Positions 48,386 through 57,483 of a DNA stretch of 64,000 nt are shown here, one piece after another. The stretch comes from Vulcanimicrobium winogradskyi (GTDB taxonomy: Bacteria; Vulcanimicrobiota; Vulcanimicrobiia; Vulcanimicrobiales; Vulcanimicrobiaceae). The notes beneath the pieces were generated by a model, which was given only the letters and a program-made list of their open reading frames with translations, was not told the DNA's origin and made no database searches. The stretch is taken from positions 248,001-312,000 of the forward strand of contig PLDA01000002.1 of the NCBI GenBank assembly GCA_003134965.1. The letters run 5' to 3'. The translations under genes and the position numbers were made by a program. Within the stretch, counting starts at the first letter, position 1. Each line of letters begins with the position of its first letter.

Positions 48386-50854
48386 GTGCTCGGTCTCTCG
48401 GCGGGCATACCGTTTTCGGAGCCCGTCACCGTCCCGTTCGTCGGTAACTGCGCCCTCGTCGACGCCCTGGTGCTGCCGGCGCGCGGCACGACGCTCGTTC
48501 TGGGCGAGCCGGGCGCGGGCAAATCGCGACTGCTGGCGGAAGCACGCCGGCAGCGGCAATTCCGCGGCACGGACGTATTCTGCGTCACATGCTTGCCTGC
48601 CGCCGCGCAGGTGCCTTTCGACGCGCTCGTCACGCTGACGAAGAGCCTGCACGCGCGGGGCCGGCTCTCGCTGCGCGCGCAGCGCGCAGTGACGGCAACG
48701 AGCGAGTCGCGCAGGCTGCAGCACGTGTGCGAAGCCATCGAGCACGCCGCGAGCATCGCGCCGCTCTCGGTCCAAATCGACGATCTGCACTGGGCCGATC
48801 CGCACACGCTCCAGGCTCTGCACTATTGCATCGACCGCCTGCGCGATCTGCCGCTGGCGTGGAACCTCACCGCGCGGCCGGGGCACGCTCCGAGCGATGA
48901 GCTCGGCACCGCGCTCGCGCGCGCACAGCGGGCCGGCGTCGTCGAGCTCGACGGATTGAGCGCAAACGACGCCGCCGTGCTCGCGCGTGCGCTCGATCCC
49001 GAGCGCTCGTTCGACGACGCGGCGCTGGCTCGGCTGTACCAGCGCAGTGGCGGCAACCCGCTCTACCTCGAGCTGCTCGTGCGGGAGCCCGACGAGGCGA
49101 CCGCGCCGAGCTTGCGCCGCGCGCTCGCCGAGCGTCTTCGCGCGCTCTCGCCCGACGCGCTCGCGTTTGCCGGGTCGATCGCGCGGCAGGGCGGTCCGCT
49201 CGACGCCGCTGCGCTCGGCGCGCTCGCGCGTCTCTCACCGTCGCGCACGGCGACGGCGCTCGCGGCGCTGATCGAAAGCCGCGTCCTGCGCCGCAGCGGC
49301 GCGGGCTTTCTCTTTCGGCACGGTGTGCTGCGCGACGCATGTCACGAAGCGTCCGCCGAAATGGCGGCCGGCGAGCACGACGGCGCGCACGCCGGTTCCG
49401 CGCCCGCGGGTGACGACGGCTGGGAGATGCAGGTGCAGACCGCCGCGGCGCTGTGGGACGACACGCCGGACCACGACGACATGTTGCCGCTGCTCGAGCG
49501 CGTCGCCGCGGAGCCGTGCGCGCAGTCGTCGGCGCTCTTGCCGCAGGTGTTGTTCATGCTCGGCGCGTCGTACGAAGCGGCCGGCGAGCTGCAGCGCGCG
49601 CGCGACGCGCTCGAGCGCGCGCTCGCGCTGTGCGGCGCCGACCCGGACAAGCCGCTGGCCGTCCGGCTGCGTGCGCGCCGCGCCTGCGTCGAGGGGCGGT
49701 TGGGAAATCCGCATGAAGGTCTGGCGATGCTCGAGCCGGTCGCCGAGCGTGCCGCGGCGCGCGGTTTGCAGGCCGAGGCGGCACGGTGCTGCGCCGATCT
49801 GTGCACGCTCTCCGAGATGATCGCCGACGCGGCGCGCTACGAGCGCTGGTGCCGCTTCGGTCTGGAGGCCGCCGGTTCGGCAGCGGGGAGCGCGAAGGCC
49901 GAGCTGCTCGCCAACCTCGCACGCGTCGCACTGGGGAAAGGGCAACTGCGCGAAGCGCTCGCACTCGCCGGCGCGGCGACCGGCACTGCGAGCGAGCGGA
50001 CGCCGGCGGAGCAACGCGCTCGCGCGCTGTCGCTGCAAGCGCAAGTGAACGGGATGCTCGGCGACTTCACCGCGGCGAATGCACAGGCCGACGAGGCGTT
50101 GCGGCTCGCGCCGAGTGCGGGGGCGCGCGCTGCGGCCGCGCTCGCGAGCGGCATCGTGAGCGAATTGAACGCCGATCCGAAGACGGCGCTTGCCGCGTAC
50201 GCGAAGGCGGCGGGCGACGGCGGTCGCGACGCCCATCGTGACGCCGTCGAGATCGGCGCACTCGCCGGGATCGTTCGCTGCGCGTGCGAGCTGGGTCTGC
50301 GCGGGCAGGCCCATGAGGCGCTCGAGCGGTTGCGCGGGACGAGCCGGCTGGGCCGGACGCTGGCGCGCCGCGCGCTGCACGAAGCGGAGGGTTTCGTCGC
50401 GCTGCTCGACGGCGACGCCGCGCGCGGCTCCGAGGAACTCGTGCGCGCGACCGAGCTCGACCCGGAGCCGTTCTGGCGCGCGCGCCTGCTGCTGCGCGTC
50501 GCCGCGGCACGCAAGGACCGCAAGCTGTTTCTCAGCGTGATCGAAAGCTTCGATGGGATGGACGCGCTCCACGCGGCCGACCTCGCGCGGGCGGCGGCGC
50601 GCGCGCACGGCTTGCGCCCGGGGCGCAAACGCGAGCCGCGCAGCGCGCTGAGCGCGCGCGAGGGCTCCGTCGCGCTGCTCGTCGCGAGCGGGATGACGAA
50701 CGGCGAGATCGGCGCGCTGCTTCACATCACCGCACGCACCGTCGAGTACCACGTCGGCAACATCCTGACGAAGTGCGGTCTGCGCTCGCGCGTCGAGGTC
50801 GCGACGCGCGTCGCCGCCGGTCAGCTCGACGTCGGCGGCCGCAGCGAGGGCTGA
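48386..50854 (+). CDS. Large ATP-binding LuxR-family (LAL/MalT-like) transcriptional regulator
   Basis: 822 residues from GTG with AAGGAG seven bases upstream. N-terminal AAA_16/STAND ATPase with Walker A GEPGAGKS (40-47) and LSVQIDDLHWADP as Walker B; a middle of helical TPR-like repeats (about 380-740); and a C-terminal LuxR helix-turn-helix (SAREGSVALLVASGMTNGEI, ITARTVEYHVGNILTK). It faces the eCIS cluster and overlaps its last gene by 34 bases at the 3' end, so it is a candidate regulator of the injection system. Confidence 0.88.
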   Translation: MLGLSAGIPFSEPVTVPFVGNCALVDALVLPARGTTLVLGEPGAGKSRLLAEARRQRQFRGTDVFCVTCLPAAAQVPFDALVTLTKSLHARGRLSLRAQRAVTATSESRRLQHVCEAIEHAASIAPLSVQIDDLHWADPHTLQALHYCIDRLRDLPLAWNLTARPGHAPSDELGTALARAQRAGVVELDGLSANDAAVLARALDPERSFDDAALARLYQRSGGNPLYLELLVREPDEATAPSLRRALAERLRALSPDALAFAGSIARQGGPLDAAALGALARLSPSRTATALAALIESRVLRRSGAGFLFRHGVLRDACHEASAEMAAGEHDGAHAGSAPAGDDGWEMQVQTAAALWDDTPDHDDMLPLLERVAAEPCAQSSALLPQVLFMLGASYEAAGELQRARDALERALALCGADPDKPLAVRLRARRACVEGRLGNPHEGLAMLEPVAERAAARGLQAEAARCCADLCTLSEMIADAARYERWCRFGLEAAGSAAGSAKAELLANLARVALGKGQLREALALAGAATGTASERTPAEQRARALSLQAQVNGMLGDFTAANAQADEALRLAPSAGARAAAALASGIVSELNADPKTALAAYAKAAGDGGRDAHRDAVEIGALAGIVRCACELGLRGQAHEALERLRGTSRLGRTLARRALHEAEGFVALLDGDAARGSEELVRATELDPEPFWRARLLLRVAAARKDRKLFLSVIESFDGMDALHAADLARAAARAHGLRPGRKREPRSALSAREGSVALLVASGMTNGEIGALLHITARTVEYHVGNILTKCGLRSRVEVATRVAAGQLDVGGRSEG

Positions 50855-51435
50855 CCGGCCGGCGCCGCCACGTGCACTTCGAGGTCTATGCCCGTCTCGC
50901 GTTTGCGCCGCTGCGCGTAGTCGCGCAGACGCGCGAGCCCTTCGAGCTGATCTTTGGTCGGCTCGCCGCTGAGCTCCAGATGAAGTACGTGCTTCACCGG
51001 ATCGAACTGGAGCAGCGCCGCGATTTGATCGATCAGCGGCGTGAGGCCTTGTTCCAGTCCCGTCGCGGACCGGTTCGGCTCGGCACCGACGTCAACGAGC
51101 TTCGCAGCGACGACGACGCGCTTCGCACCGGCATGCCGAATCTCGACGAGATCGAGCGCCGGATCGATCTGCCGGAACGGAAGCTCGCCGACCCACTCAG
51201 CCGGCGCGTCGTTCGCCGGCGGTTCGGACGCCGGCCGACGTCCGACGATGCTCATCCGCAACGGAAGCGGCCCACGCTCGACGATGTGCGGGTCGCCGAC
51301 GCCGCCGACCGCAACGTCTCCGAACCGATGCGCCGACGCCGGCGTATCGGCAAAGGCCTGCGCCGCGTCGCCGGCCGCCCGGATCGAGACGTTGCACTGG
51401 AGCCGGTGCGCACGCTTCGCGAAAGCCGGAGTCAC
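50821..51435 (-). CDS. eCIS-linked hypothetical protein with one RFGD motif
   Basis: 204 residues from GTG that overlaps the preceding stop (GTGA). Residues 36-49 read HRFGDVAVGGVGDP, the same motif found twice in the upstream neighbour. The rest has a central domain with LPFRQIDPALDLVEIRHAG and AKLVDVGAEP and a C-terminal EGLARLRDYAQRRKRETG helix, which resembles parts of type VI-like or phage-associated 'baseplate chaperone' proteins (QxDxxxDLVEI, with a 'L-x-F-x-S-x-x-D-F-x-P' echo), but this is not firm. Probably a cargo or accessory protein. Confidence 0.55.
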   Translation of the reverse strand: MTPAFAKRAHRLQCNVSIRAAGDAAQAFADTPASAHRFGDVAVGGVGDPHIVERGPLPLRMSIVGRRPASEPPANDAPAEWVGELPFRQIDPALDLVEIRHAGAKRVVVAAKLVDVGAEPNRSATGLEQGLTPLIDQIAALLQFDPVKHVLHLELSGEPTKDQLEGLARLRDYAQRRKRETGIDLEVHVAAPAGQPSLRPPTSS

Positions 51436-52694
51436 GGTCGCTTCTTCCGCCTTCCCGGTGTGAACTTGAGCCCTGCCTCGAAGGAGAGCTTGCCGCTCCG
51501 GAACGGAGCTTGATTCGGCTGACCGGCATTGAACATACCGCTCATGTGCTCGTAGTTGAGGCTGAAATCGAAACCCAGCCAGAAACGCTTGAAGTCGTAT
51601 AGACTTCCCGAAAGCCCGATACCGACGCTGACGTTGTTCGCCCGGAACAGGTAGCCGCGATCCTGACCGTAAGCGATCGTGAAAGGCACGGACCAGGCGT
51701 CGTACTTCGGGCTGTTCCGCGTCGCGGAGAAGTCGAAACTTCGGGTGAATATGTTGTAAACGGGAACGTTGTCGTGCAATGCGGCGGGAGTCTTTGCGCC
51801 GCCGCCGCCGGCGGCAAACTCCCAGACCTTGTTGTTCGTTTCGTATACGATGTTTCCGGCGGCCTTCAAATTGTCGCTCTTGATCTCCGCCCCGGTCACG
51901 CTGTCGACGAAGCGTTCGACGCCGCGCTCGCCGCTCACGGCGAGTTTGAAGCCGCTCTTGCCCAACTTAAAGTCTCCCGCAACCTCCGTCGTACGCCCGT
52001 CGATGCCCTGGCTATGTTTGACCTCGATCGACCCTCCGGAAAACTCATGCTTGGCACCCGCCGTGAACCTGCTTTCCGAGTTCACGCCCACGGTGAACTC
52101 GGTATTCGTGTCGGATTCCTCAACCTCTACGTCTCCGCTCGGGAACCGAAAAAGCTGCCGATCGGCGGAGACGGCCACGGGGGGTTCGCTCGCGACCACG
52201 AGGGTACGCGCGAGCGCCTCCGCCAATTCGTCTCGCTCCACGACGAAGCGAGAAGGCTCGACGCAGGTGAGGACTTCATCGATCGAGTGCAGTGTGACTT
52301 CGCTCGCCGGTTTTCCGCGTAGGGCAGGAGACGTGTCTTCACCGAACCCGTCGAGCGCGAAGTCGCCGAAACGATGAGGGGCGCCGGGCCAGAACGTATC
52401 GAGGACGAGCGGACGTGCGAGCGCCTCCGCCAATTCGTCTCGCTCCACGACGAAGCAAGACGGCTCGACGCATGTGAGGTCTTCATCGATCGTGTGAAGT
52501 GTGACTTCGCTCGCCGGTTTTCCGAGTAGCGCAGCGAGGGTGGGGTCTTCGCCGAACCCGCCGACCGAGACGTCGCCGAACCGATGGTTGCCGGCGGGCC
52601 AGAACGTGTCGTCGCGCGCGGGTATCGTAGGGGCCTGGGACGGCCCGTACCTGCTCGGGCCGAGCAACTTCTGGAGCTCGTCGTTTCCGGGCAT
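51432..52694 (-). CDS. eCIS-linked protein: two tandem 70-residue repeats plus beta-rich C-terminal domain
   Basis: 420 residues; ATG preceded by GAGGAG, nine bases after the neighbour's stop. Residues 29-98 and 99-168 are near-identical repeats that each start DTFWP and hold HRFGD, GFGED, GKPASEVTLH and VERDELAEALAR. The remaining 250 residues alternate short strands rich in Gly and aromatic residues (FSGGSIEVKHSQG, FDFSLNYEHMSG) and look like a transmembrane beta barrel. No signal peptide is visible, as is usual for eCIS cargo. A payload or envelope-inserting effector is plausible. Confidence 0.6.
   Translation of the reverse strand: MPGNDELQKLLGPSRYGPSQAPTIPARDDTFWPAGNHRFGDVSVGGFGEDPTLAALLGKPASEVTLHTIDEDLTCVEPSCFVVERDELAEALARPLVLDTFWPGAPHRFGDFALDGFGEDTSPALRGKPASEVTLHSIDEVLTCVEPSRFVVERDELAEALARTLVVASEPPVAVSADRQLFRFPSGDVEVEESDTNTEFTVGVNSESRFTAGAKHEFSGGSIEVKHSQGIDGRTTEVAGDFKLGKSGFKLAVSGERGVERFVDSVTGAEIKSDNLKAAGNIVYETNNKVWEFAAGGGGAKTPAALHDNVPVYNIFTRSFDFSATRNSPKYDAWSVPFTIAYGQDRGYLFRANNVSVGIGLSGSLYDFKRFWLGFDFSLNYEHMSGMFNAGQPNQAPFRSGKLSFEAGLKFTPGRRKKRP
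52194..52610 (-). repeat. Tandem in-gene duplication, two units of about 210 bp
   Basis: Both units fall inside the 420-residue gene. The DNA is almost identical over long runs (GCGAGCGCCTCCGCCAATTC and GTGTGACTTCGCTCGCCGG occur in both), more so than selection on protein alone requires, which points to a recent duplication. The first unit has one codon more. Confidence 0.85.
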
Positions 52695-52703
52695 GCGCGC
52701 TCC

Positions 52704-53753
52704 TCAGCGCCCGAACTCGTCGTCGACGTGCGCGCGGCGAGGATTGATCGCGCCGAAGTCGAGTCGCAAGCCGCCGCCGTAGTTGTAGAACGACGCGCCT
52801 GAATTGGCGACGTTCGACCACGGTTCGGCGAAGAACCACGGCTCGATGCCGAAGCCGTAGTCGCCCCACGTATGCTGCCAGCCGAACAACCCGACGTTGA
52901 GCGCGAGCGAGGCCGGTACTCCGGGACCCGGCAGCAAGTCGTAACGACCGGCCAATCCCAGGTTGAGCCCGACCGTGGCTTCCCAGTTCAGCGTGTCGTG
53001 CTTGCCCAAGCTGCGCGCGTAGTTGAAGCCGACGTACGGATTGAGGAAGCCGCCCACCGGCACGTCGTTCACCGCGCCCCAGCGGGACGCGTTCGCGCCC
53101 CACACCAAGTCGGCACCCCACGCGTCGGGGTGCTGCCACGAGTGCGAGACCATCACGCCGCCCGTCGGATTGAAGCTCCAGCCCGGCGGCGGCGTATCAC
53201 GATCGGGCTCCGCGCCCCACGCCTGCGCCAGCGTGAGCCACACCCCGGTTCCGTACCGGGTGGCGTCACCTTCCGGCGCGTCGGGACCGAGGTGCAGCGA
53301 AAGGCCCAAAATCCCGTTGCCGGTCCGCCTGCCGGCCCCGAACGGAAGCTTGCCGCCGAAGCCGCCGAACACGCCGAACTCGCCGTGCTGCCAGAGGCGG
53401 TCGCGAACACCGACCATCAGCGACGGCCGGAACGTCGCGCCCTCGCCCGGCGTCGTGCCCACTCCCGGCGTCGTCTCCGACATGAACGGCAGCAGCGAGG
53501 TGAACTCGGTCGTGAGCGTATACAGTGGGTTCTGCTGCATCCATGCCGAGTTGGTCACGCCGAGCGTCGGCATTCCCATCTGCGGCGCGTCGGGCTCGGC
53601 AAGCGGCGGCAGGTGGAAATCCTGGTCGAACGTCGGCAGGTACGGCGCCGGCGGGGGAAGATCCAAGCTGGGCAGGCGAAAACGCCCGCCTGTTCCCAGC
53701 GTGTAGCTCCGCGGGTACCTCAGCGGACCAGGTGAGTCGTAGCCGTCGCCCAT
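52704..53753 (-). CDS. eCIS-linked beta-barrel-like protein
   Basis: 349 residues from ATG with GGAGAA six bases upstream. After a Pro-rich N terminus (residues 1-65), the protein is built of alternating Gly/aromatic strands (FGVFGGFGGKLPFGAG, GVWLTLAQAWG, LNPYVGFNYARSLG, EATVGLNLGLAGRYD) resembling outer-membrane beta barrels, yet there is no signal peptide. The C-terminal half resembles that of the next gene. It starts 17 bases after the ATPase gene stop. Barrel-like proteins are not known parts of the core eCIS, so it is likely cargo. Confidence 0.6.
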   Translation of the reverse strand: MGDGYDSPGPLRYPRSYTLGTGGRFRLPSLDLPPPAPYLPTFDQDFHLPPLAEPDAPQMGMPTLGVTNSAWMQQNPLYTLTTEFTSLLPFMSETTPGVGTTPGEGATFRPSLMVGVRDRLWQHGEFGVFGGFGGKLPFGAGRRTGNGILGLSLHLGPDAPEGDATRYGTGVWLTLAQAWGAEPDRDTPPPGWSFNPTGGVMVSHSWQHPDAWGADLVWGANASRWGAVNDVPVGGFLNPYVGFNYARSLGKHDTLNWEATVGLNLGLAGRYDLLPGPGVPASLALNVGLFGWQHTWGDYGFGIEPWFFAEPWSNVANSGASFYNYGGGLRLDFGAINPRRAHVDDEFGR

Positions 53754-53770
53754 GTGAAGTTCTCCGTTCG

Positions 53771-55777
53771 TCAGATCCAGCCGGCGATTTCGGCTTCGGT
53801 GAGCGGCCGTTCCAGCTTCGCGCACTCGCTGCGCGCGGCGTCGAGCAGGTGCGACATCCGTACCGGCTCGCCGGCGTCGGCGGCGAGGAACGCCGCGTGC
53901 AGCGCGATGTTGCGGATCTCGCCGCCGGCGACGTTCAGGCGCGCGAGCTTTTCGAAGTCCAAACCCTCGAGCGGGGTGCGCGGTGGGAAGATCATGCGCC
54001 AGATCTCCGCGCGCTGCGCGGGGCCTGGCGAGGGGAAGTGGACGACGAAGCGGATGCGACGCAAGAACGCCGTGTCGAGTGCCGACTTCATGTTCGTTGT
54101 GAGGATCGCCAGGCCGCGATACGCCTCCATCCGCTGCAGCAGATAGCTGATCTCGACGTTGGCGTAGCGGTCGTGGCTGTCGCGCACCTCGCTGCGCTTG
54201 CCGAAAATCGCGTCGGCTTCGTCGAAGAGCAGCACGGCGCCGCCGGCCTCCGCAGCGTCGAAGATGCGCGAGAGATTCTTCTCGGTCTCGCCGATGTACT
54301 TGCTGACGACTTGGCTGAGGTCGATGCGGTACAGGTCGAGCCGCGCCTGCGCGGCCAGCGCTTCGGCGGCCATCGTCTTGCCGGTGCCGGAGCGGCCTTC
54401 GAACAGCACGCTGATCCCGAGGCCCCGCCGCCCGGCGCGCGCGAATCCCCACGCGTCGTAGACCGTCGAGCGCCGCCGCACGTGCAGCATGATCTCCGTC
54501 AGCAACTTGCGCTGCGCGTCGGGGAGGACGAGATCGTCCCAGCCGGCGCTCGGTTCGATCCGCTGCGCCAGCCGCTCGAGCCGCGGCCGCGCCTGCGCGC
54601 GGCACGCTTCCCACAGCAGCTCGTCGAGGCTCGGCAGCGTTTGCGGATCCGGCGGCGCGGTCGCCTGCGCGATCGCGTCGGCGCTCGCGGCACCGATCGC
54701 CGCCGCGCTCAGATCGAACTGCGAGACCAGCCGTTCGACGTCAGCTCTCGCTTCTGCGCCGCCGAGCGCCGCGCGCCACAGCTCGCGCTGCTCGGCGGTC
54801 GTCGGCCGATCGATCTGAAGCACCAGCGAGGTGCGCTCGACGTCGTAACGCGAGGTTCCGGCGACGAAGACGGCGCCGCGCGTGCGCTCGAGCACGAGGT
54901 TCAGCGACGCGCTCTGCGCGGGCTCGAGCGGCTGCGCGTCGGTGCACTCAAGCAGCAGCGCGCCGGCGCTCATCAGCGCCTCGCGCTCCCACAGGCGGAT
55001 GAACGCATCTGCCTCGGTGGCGCCGCTAGGCACGCGCGCGAGCTCCATCACGAACAGCTTCAGGCCGGCCGCCGCGGACGCCGTCGCCGCGATCCGACGC
55101 GCCGAGGCGCGGTCGCCGCACAGCTGTACCAGCGGCAGCCACGGCGTCTCACCCGCGCTTTTCCAAGCCGTGAGGATCCGCTCGGCTTCGCGGCGTTGAG
55201 ACTGCGGCAGCTCGCCGTGGAACCACACCGGCTCGACGAACCCGCGCAGGCGCTCGTCGAGATACTGCACGCCGGTGAGGAAATGCAGCACGCGTTCGTC
55301 GATGCGCAGCGGCGAGCCGGTGAGCGCGCTCGGATTCACGGGCTCGATCAATCGCCAGCCGCGCAGCGGTGCCGCCGGCGCGAGCGCGTTCCACTGCGCC
55401 TGCGGGTGCGCGGCGAGCGCCAGCCCGAACGTCGGGTAGTGTCTTTGCTCGTCGCCGTGCGCGTCGGCGCAGATCGCGCCGAAGCTGCCGTCGAGCTCGA
55501 TCCCGGCGCACATGACCAGGAGGTCGCGCTCGAACGCGGAGAGGCCGAGCGCGGCCGTCAAGCGGTGCAGGGCGGACGGTCCCGGCAGCGCCGCTTCCGC
55601 CGCCGCTCGTTCGCGCTCCGCGCGCTCGATGCTCTCGCGCCCGGGATGCGCGCCGACCGCGTGCGCGGCGTGCATCTCGAGCAGCACGCGCACGACGCCG
55701 AGTGCGGCGGTGAGATAGCGCTGGTTCGCCGCCGGCCAAGCCGCCGCGGCGGGCGGGTCGTCGAGGATGTCGTTCAT
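53771..55777 (-). CDS. eCIS AAA+ ATPase (Afp15/Pvc15-like)
   Basis: 668 residues. N-terminal 400-residue helical region typical of Pvc15-like proteins, then AAA+ module with Walker A GRSGTGKT (461-468), Walker B AVLLFDEAD (514-522), sensor ILTTNMKSALDTAF and arginine pair RRIRF. This ATPase is found in most eCIS loci and is required for assembly or cargo loading. Its ATG overlaps the DUF4255 stop (ATGA). Confidence 0.93.
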   Translation of the reverse strand: MNDILDDPPAAAAWPAANQRYLTAALGVVRVLLEMHAAHAVGAHPGRESIERAERERAAAEAALPGPSALHRLTAALGLSAFERDLLVMCAGIELDGSFGAICADAHGDEQRHYPTFGLALAAHPQAQWNALAPAAPLRGWRLIEPVNPSALTGSPLRIDERVLHFLTGVQYLDERLRGFVEPVWFHGELPQSQRREAERILTAWKSAGETPWLPLVQLCGDRASARRIAATASAAAGLKLFVMELARVPSGATEADAFIRLWEREALMSAGALLLECTDAQPLEPAQSASLNLVLERTRGAVFVAGTSRYDVERTSLVLQIDRPTTAEQRELWRAALGGAEARADVERLVSQFDLSAAAIGAASADAIAQATAPPDPQTLPSLDELLWEACRAQARPRLERLAQRIEPSAGWDDLVLPDAQRKLLTEIMLHVRRRSTVYDAWGFARAGRRGLGISVLFEGRSGTGKTMAAEALAAQARLDLYRIDLSQVVSKYIGETEKNLSRIFDAAEAGGAVLLFDEADAIFGKRSEVRDSHDRYANVEISYLLQRMEAYRGLAILTTNMKSALDTAFLRRIRFVVHFPSPGPAQRAEIWRMIFPPRTPLEGLDFEKLARLNVAGGEIRNIALHAAFLAADAGEPVRMSHLLDAARSECAKLERPLTEAEIAGWI

Positions 55778-56340
55778 GGCTCCAGTGCGAGCGAACTCAC
55801 GCACGCCTCCTCGCGGTCGATGAACACGACGCCCGCCTGATATGCGGCGGACAGCGCGTACGGTACTTGAAAGAACGTCGACCAGAGCTTCGAGAGGTCG
55901 TCGAGCGTCAGCGCGATCGGCGTCAGCTTGACCGGATCGTCCTGCAGCGCCACGTTGGAGGTCATCGCGCTCGACGCGCTCAGGAACGACGCCTTCTCTT
56001 CCGCTTCGTGAATCCGCTCCGGCGTGAGGACCGGTTCGTCGTGCAGCCGCGCCAGCACGCTGCCGAGCAAGAGCTGCGGCTCCAGGCGGCTCTTGTCGCC
56101 GTGAAACGTCAGCAGGTAGTGGAGGTCGACGGCGGCCTGCTCGCGCGCGTCGGTCGGGCGCCACGCCGCGTGCGGCGAGATCTGGTACAGCACGACGTTG
56201 ACGCGCGGCGCGGAGACGTTGCCGTCGTCGCCGCGCGGGTCCTCGGTGGTGACGCGCGCGCCGCCGACCACGCCGACCGCTTCCGAGAGGAGGACTTGCA
56301 GCGCTGCTGTGACGGTCGCGATCGCGAGATAGTTGCTCAT
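55774..56340 (-). CDS. DUF4255 eCIS tail-terminator-like protein (Afp16/Pvc16)
   Basis: 188 residues. SNYLAIATVTAALQVLLSEAV start, PRVNVVLYQISPHAAWR and AVDLHYLLTFHGD are diagnostic of DUF4255, the cap that sets sheath and tube ends in eCIS. PVKLTPIALTLDDLSKLWSTFFQVPYALSAAYQ is the conserved C-terminal half. It overlaps the PAAR-like gene stop (ATGA). Confidence 0.93.
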   Translation of the reverse strand: MSNYLAIATVTAALQVLLSEAVGVVGGARVTTEDPRGDDGNVSAPRVNVVLYQISPHAAWRPTDAREQAAVDLHYLLTFHGDKSRLEPQLLLGSVLARLHDEPVLTPERIHEAEEKASFLSASSAMTSNVALQDDPVKLTPIALTLDDLSKLWSTFFQVPYALSAAYQAGVVFIDREEACVSSLALEP

Positions 56341-56669
56341 GGCGGCGAGTTGTCCGTGACGAACGGTGCGGCCGGCGGCCCGAGGATGGTCATGATCCCG
56401 GGCGGACTCGGAATGTTGTCGACGACGCGCGTCAGCGCGTTGCTGCCGACCATGACGCCGCTGCTGCCAAGCGGCCCGATCACGGCCGGATACGGAAATC
56501 CCCACACCGAGTTGATCATCAGGCAGATCGACGTGCTCGTCGCGAGCGGCATCCCTCCGGCGGTGATCACCGGCGGCAGGACGGCGATGATCGTTCCGTT
56601 GTCGGGCGGGCCCGACGCGCCGGGCGTCAGGATCACCGAACACCCGATCGTGACCGGCGGCCCCGGCAT
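56337..56669 (-). CDS. PAAR-like spike tip protein
   Basis: 110 residues, Pro/Gly-rich with short strands, no charged core: MPGPPVTIGCSVILTPG, VITAGGMPLATSTSICLMINSVWGFPYP. This is the composition of the PAAR-like tip protein (Afp10/Pvc10 role) that sharpens the spike. It follows the gp5-like spike gene by three bases. A canonical PAAR repeat is not seen, so the assignment rests on size, composition and position. Confidence 0.7.
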   Translation of the reverse strand: MPGPPVTIGCSVILTPGASGPPDNGTIIAVLPPVITAGGMPLATSTSICLMINSVWGFPYPAVIGPLGSSGVMVGSNALTRVVDNIPSPPGIMTILGPPAAPFVTDNSPP

Positions 56670-56672
56670 CGC

Positions 56673-57479
56673 CTACGGCCCGAACGACGTCATGCCGCTC
56701 ACCGACACCGTCGTTCCCTGGAGCTGCACGCTGACGCCGCCGTCGACGCTCGCGCCGGTCGTCGCCGTCAGGCTGAGCTGCGTCTTCGCCTCGACGTCGA
56801 CGCTCGTCATCGCGCTGATTTTCACGCTCTGTCCCTCGATGCTCAGATCGCCGTCGGCCTTGAGCGAGAGCGCGCCCTTCGCCTCGACGGCGATGTCGCC
56901 GTCCTGGTTCATCGTGATCGTCGTGCCGCCGGCGACGACGGTGACCTTGCCGCCGCTGCCGTCGGGCTGGTCGAGCGTCATCTCGCTCTTCCCGGCCGTC
57001 GCGCGCACGGTGCCGTCGGTGATCCGCACGGTGATCTTGGGCGGCATCTCGACGATGATCTCACGCGGCGGCGAGTTCGTGCTGATGTTGCGAATCGCGC
57101 TCTTGATCGTGCTGTCGTCGTCGGCCGCGAGCGGGAGGCGGAAGATCACCTCGTTCGCGTCGTTGATCGGCGGCCGGTCGCCGTCGGTGTAGAGCCGCCC
57201 GACGATGAAGCCCTGGTTGACGTCGCCCTTGTCGAACGTCAGCAGCACCAGATCGCCCTTGTTCGGGATCGCGGCGGTACCGATGTGGCTGGTGACGACC
57301 GGCACGCCTTTGAGCAGCAGGCCGCTGTCCTTGAGGCGGACGTCGCAGGCGTAGTTGTCCTCGTCGTCCGATGAGCGGTGCGGGCCGATCGCCTCGACCG
57401 TGCCGAGCTCGGAGACGCGCACGCTGCGCAGCTCGTGGCGGACGATCTGCTGGATGGTGTTGAAGACCGAGGACGACAT
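56673..57479 (-). CDS. gp5/VgrG-like spike protein (OB-fold plus beta-helix)
   Basis: 268 residues. N-terminal OB-fold of the baseplate-V/gp5 type (VEAIGPHRSSDDEDNYACDVRLKD, NKGDLVLLTFDKGDVNQGFIVGRL), followed by repeats of beta-prism turns (GDIAVEAKGALSLKADGDLSIEGQ, in short overlapping units). It forms the trimeric spike below the hub. In many eCIS the gp27 and gp5 parts are fused as Pvc8; here they are separate genes four bases apart. Confidence 0.88.
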   Translation of the reverse strand: MSSSVFNTIQQIVRHELRSVRVSELGTVEAIGPHRSSDDEDNYACDVRLKDSGLLLKGVPVVTSHIGTAAIPNKGDLVLLTFDKGDVNQGFIVGRLYTDGDRPPINDANEVIFRLPLAADDDSTIKSAIRNISTNSPPREIIVEMPPKITVRITDGTVRATAGKSEMTLDQPDGSGGKVTVVAGGTTITMNQDGDIAVEAKGALSLKADGDLSIEGQSVKISAMTSVDVEAKTQLSLTATTGASVDGGVSVQLQGTTVSVSGMTSFGP

Positions 57480-57483
57480 CGCG

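Noticed and set aside
49235..50752. Minus-strand open frame opposite the LuxR-type regulator
   Set aside because: Antisense shadow; the plus strand has Walker A and LuxR HTH motifs.
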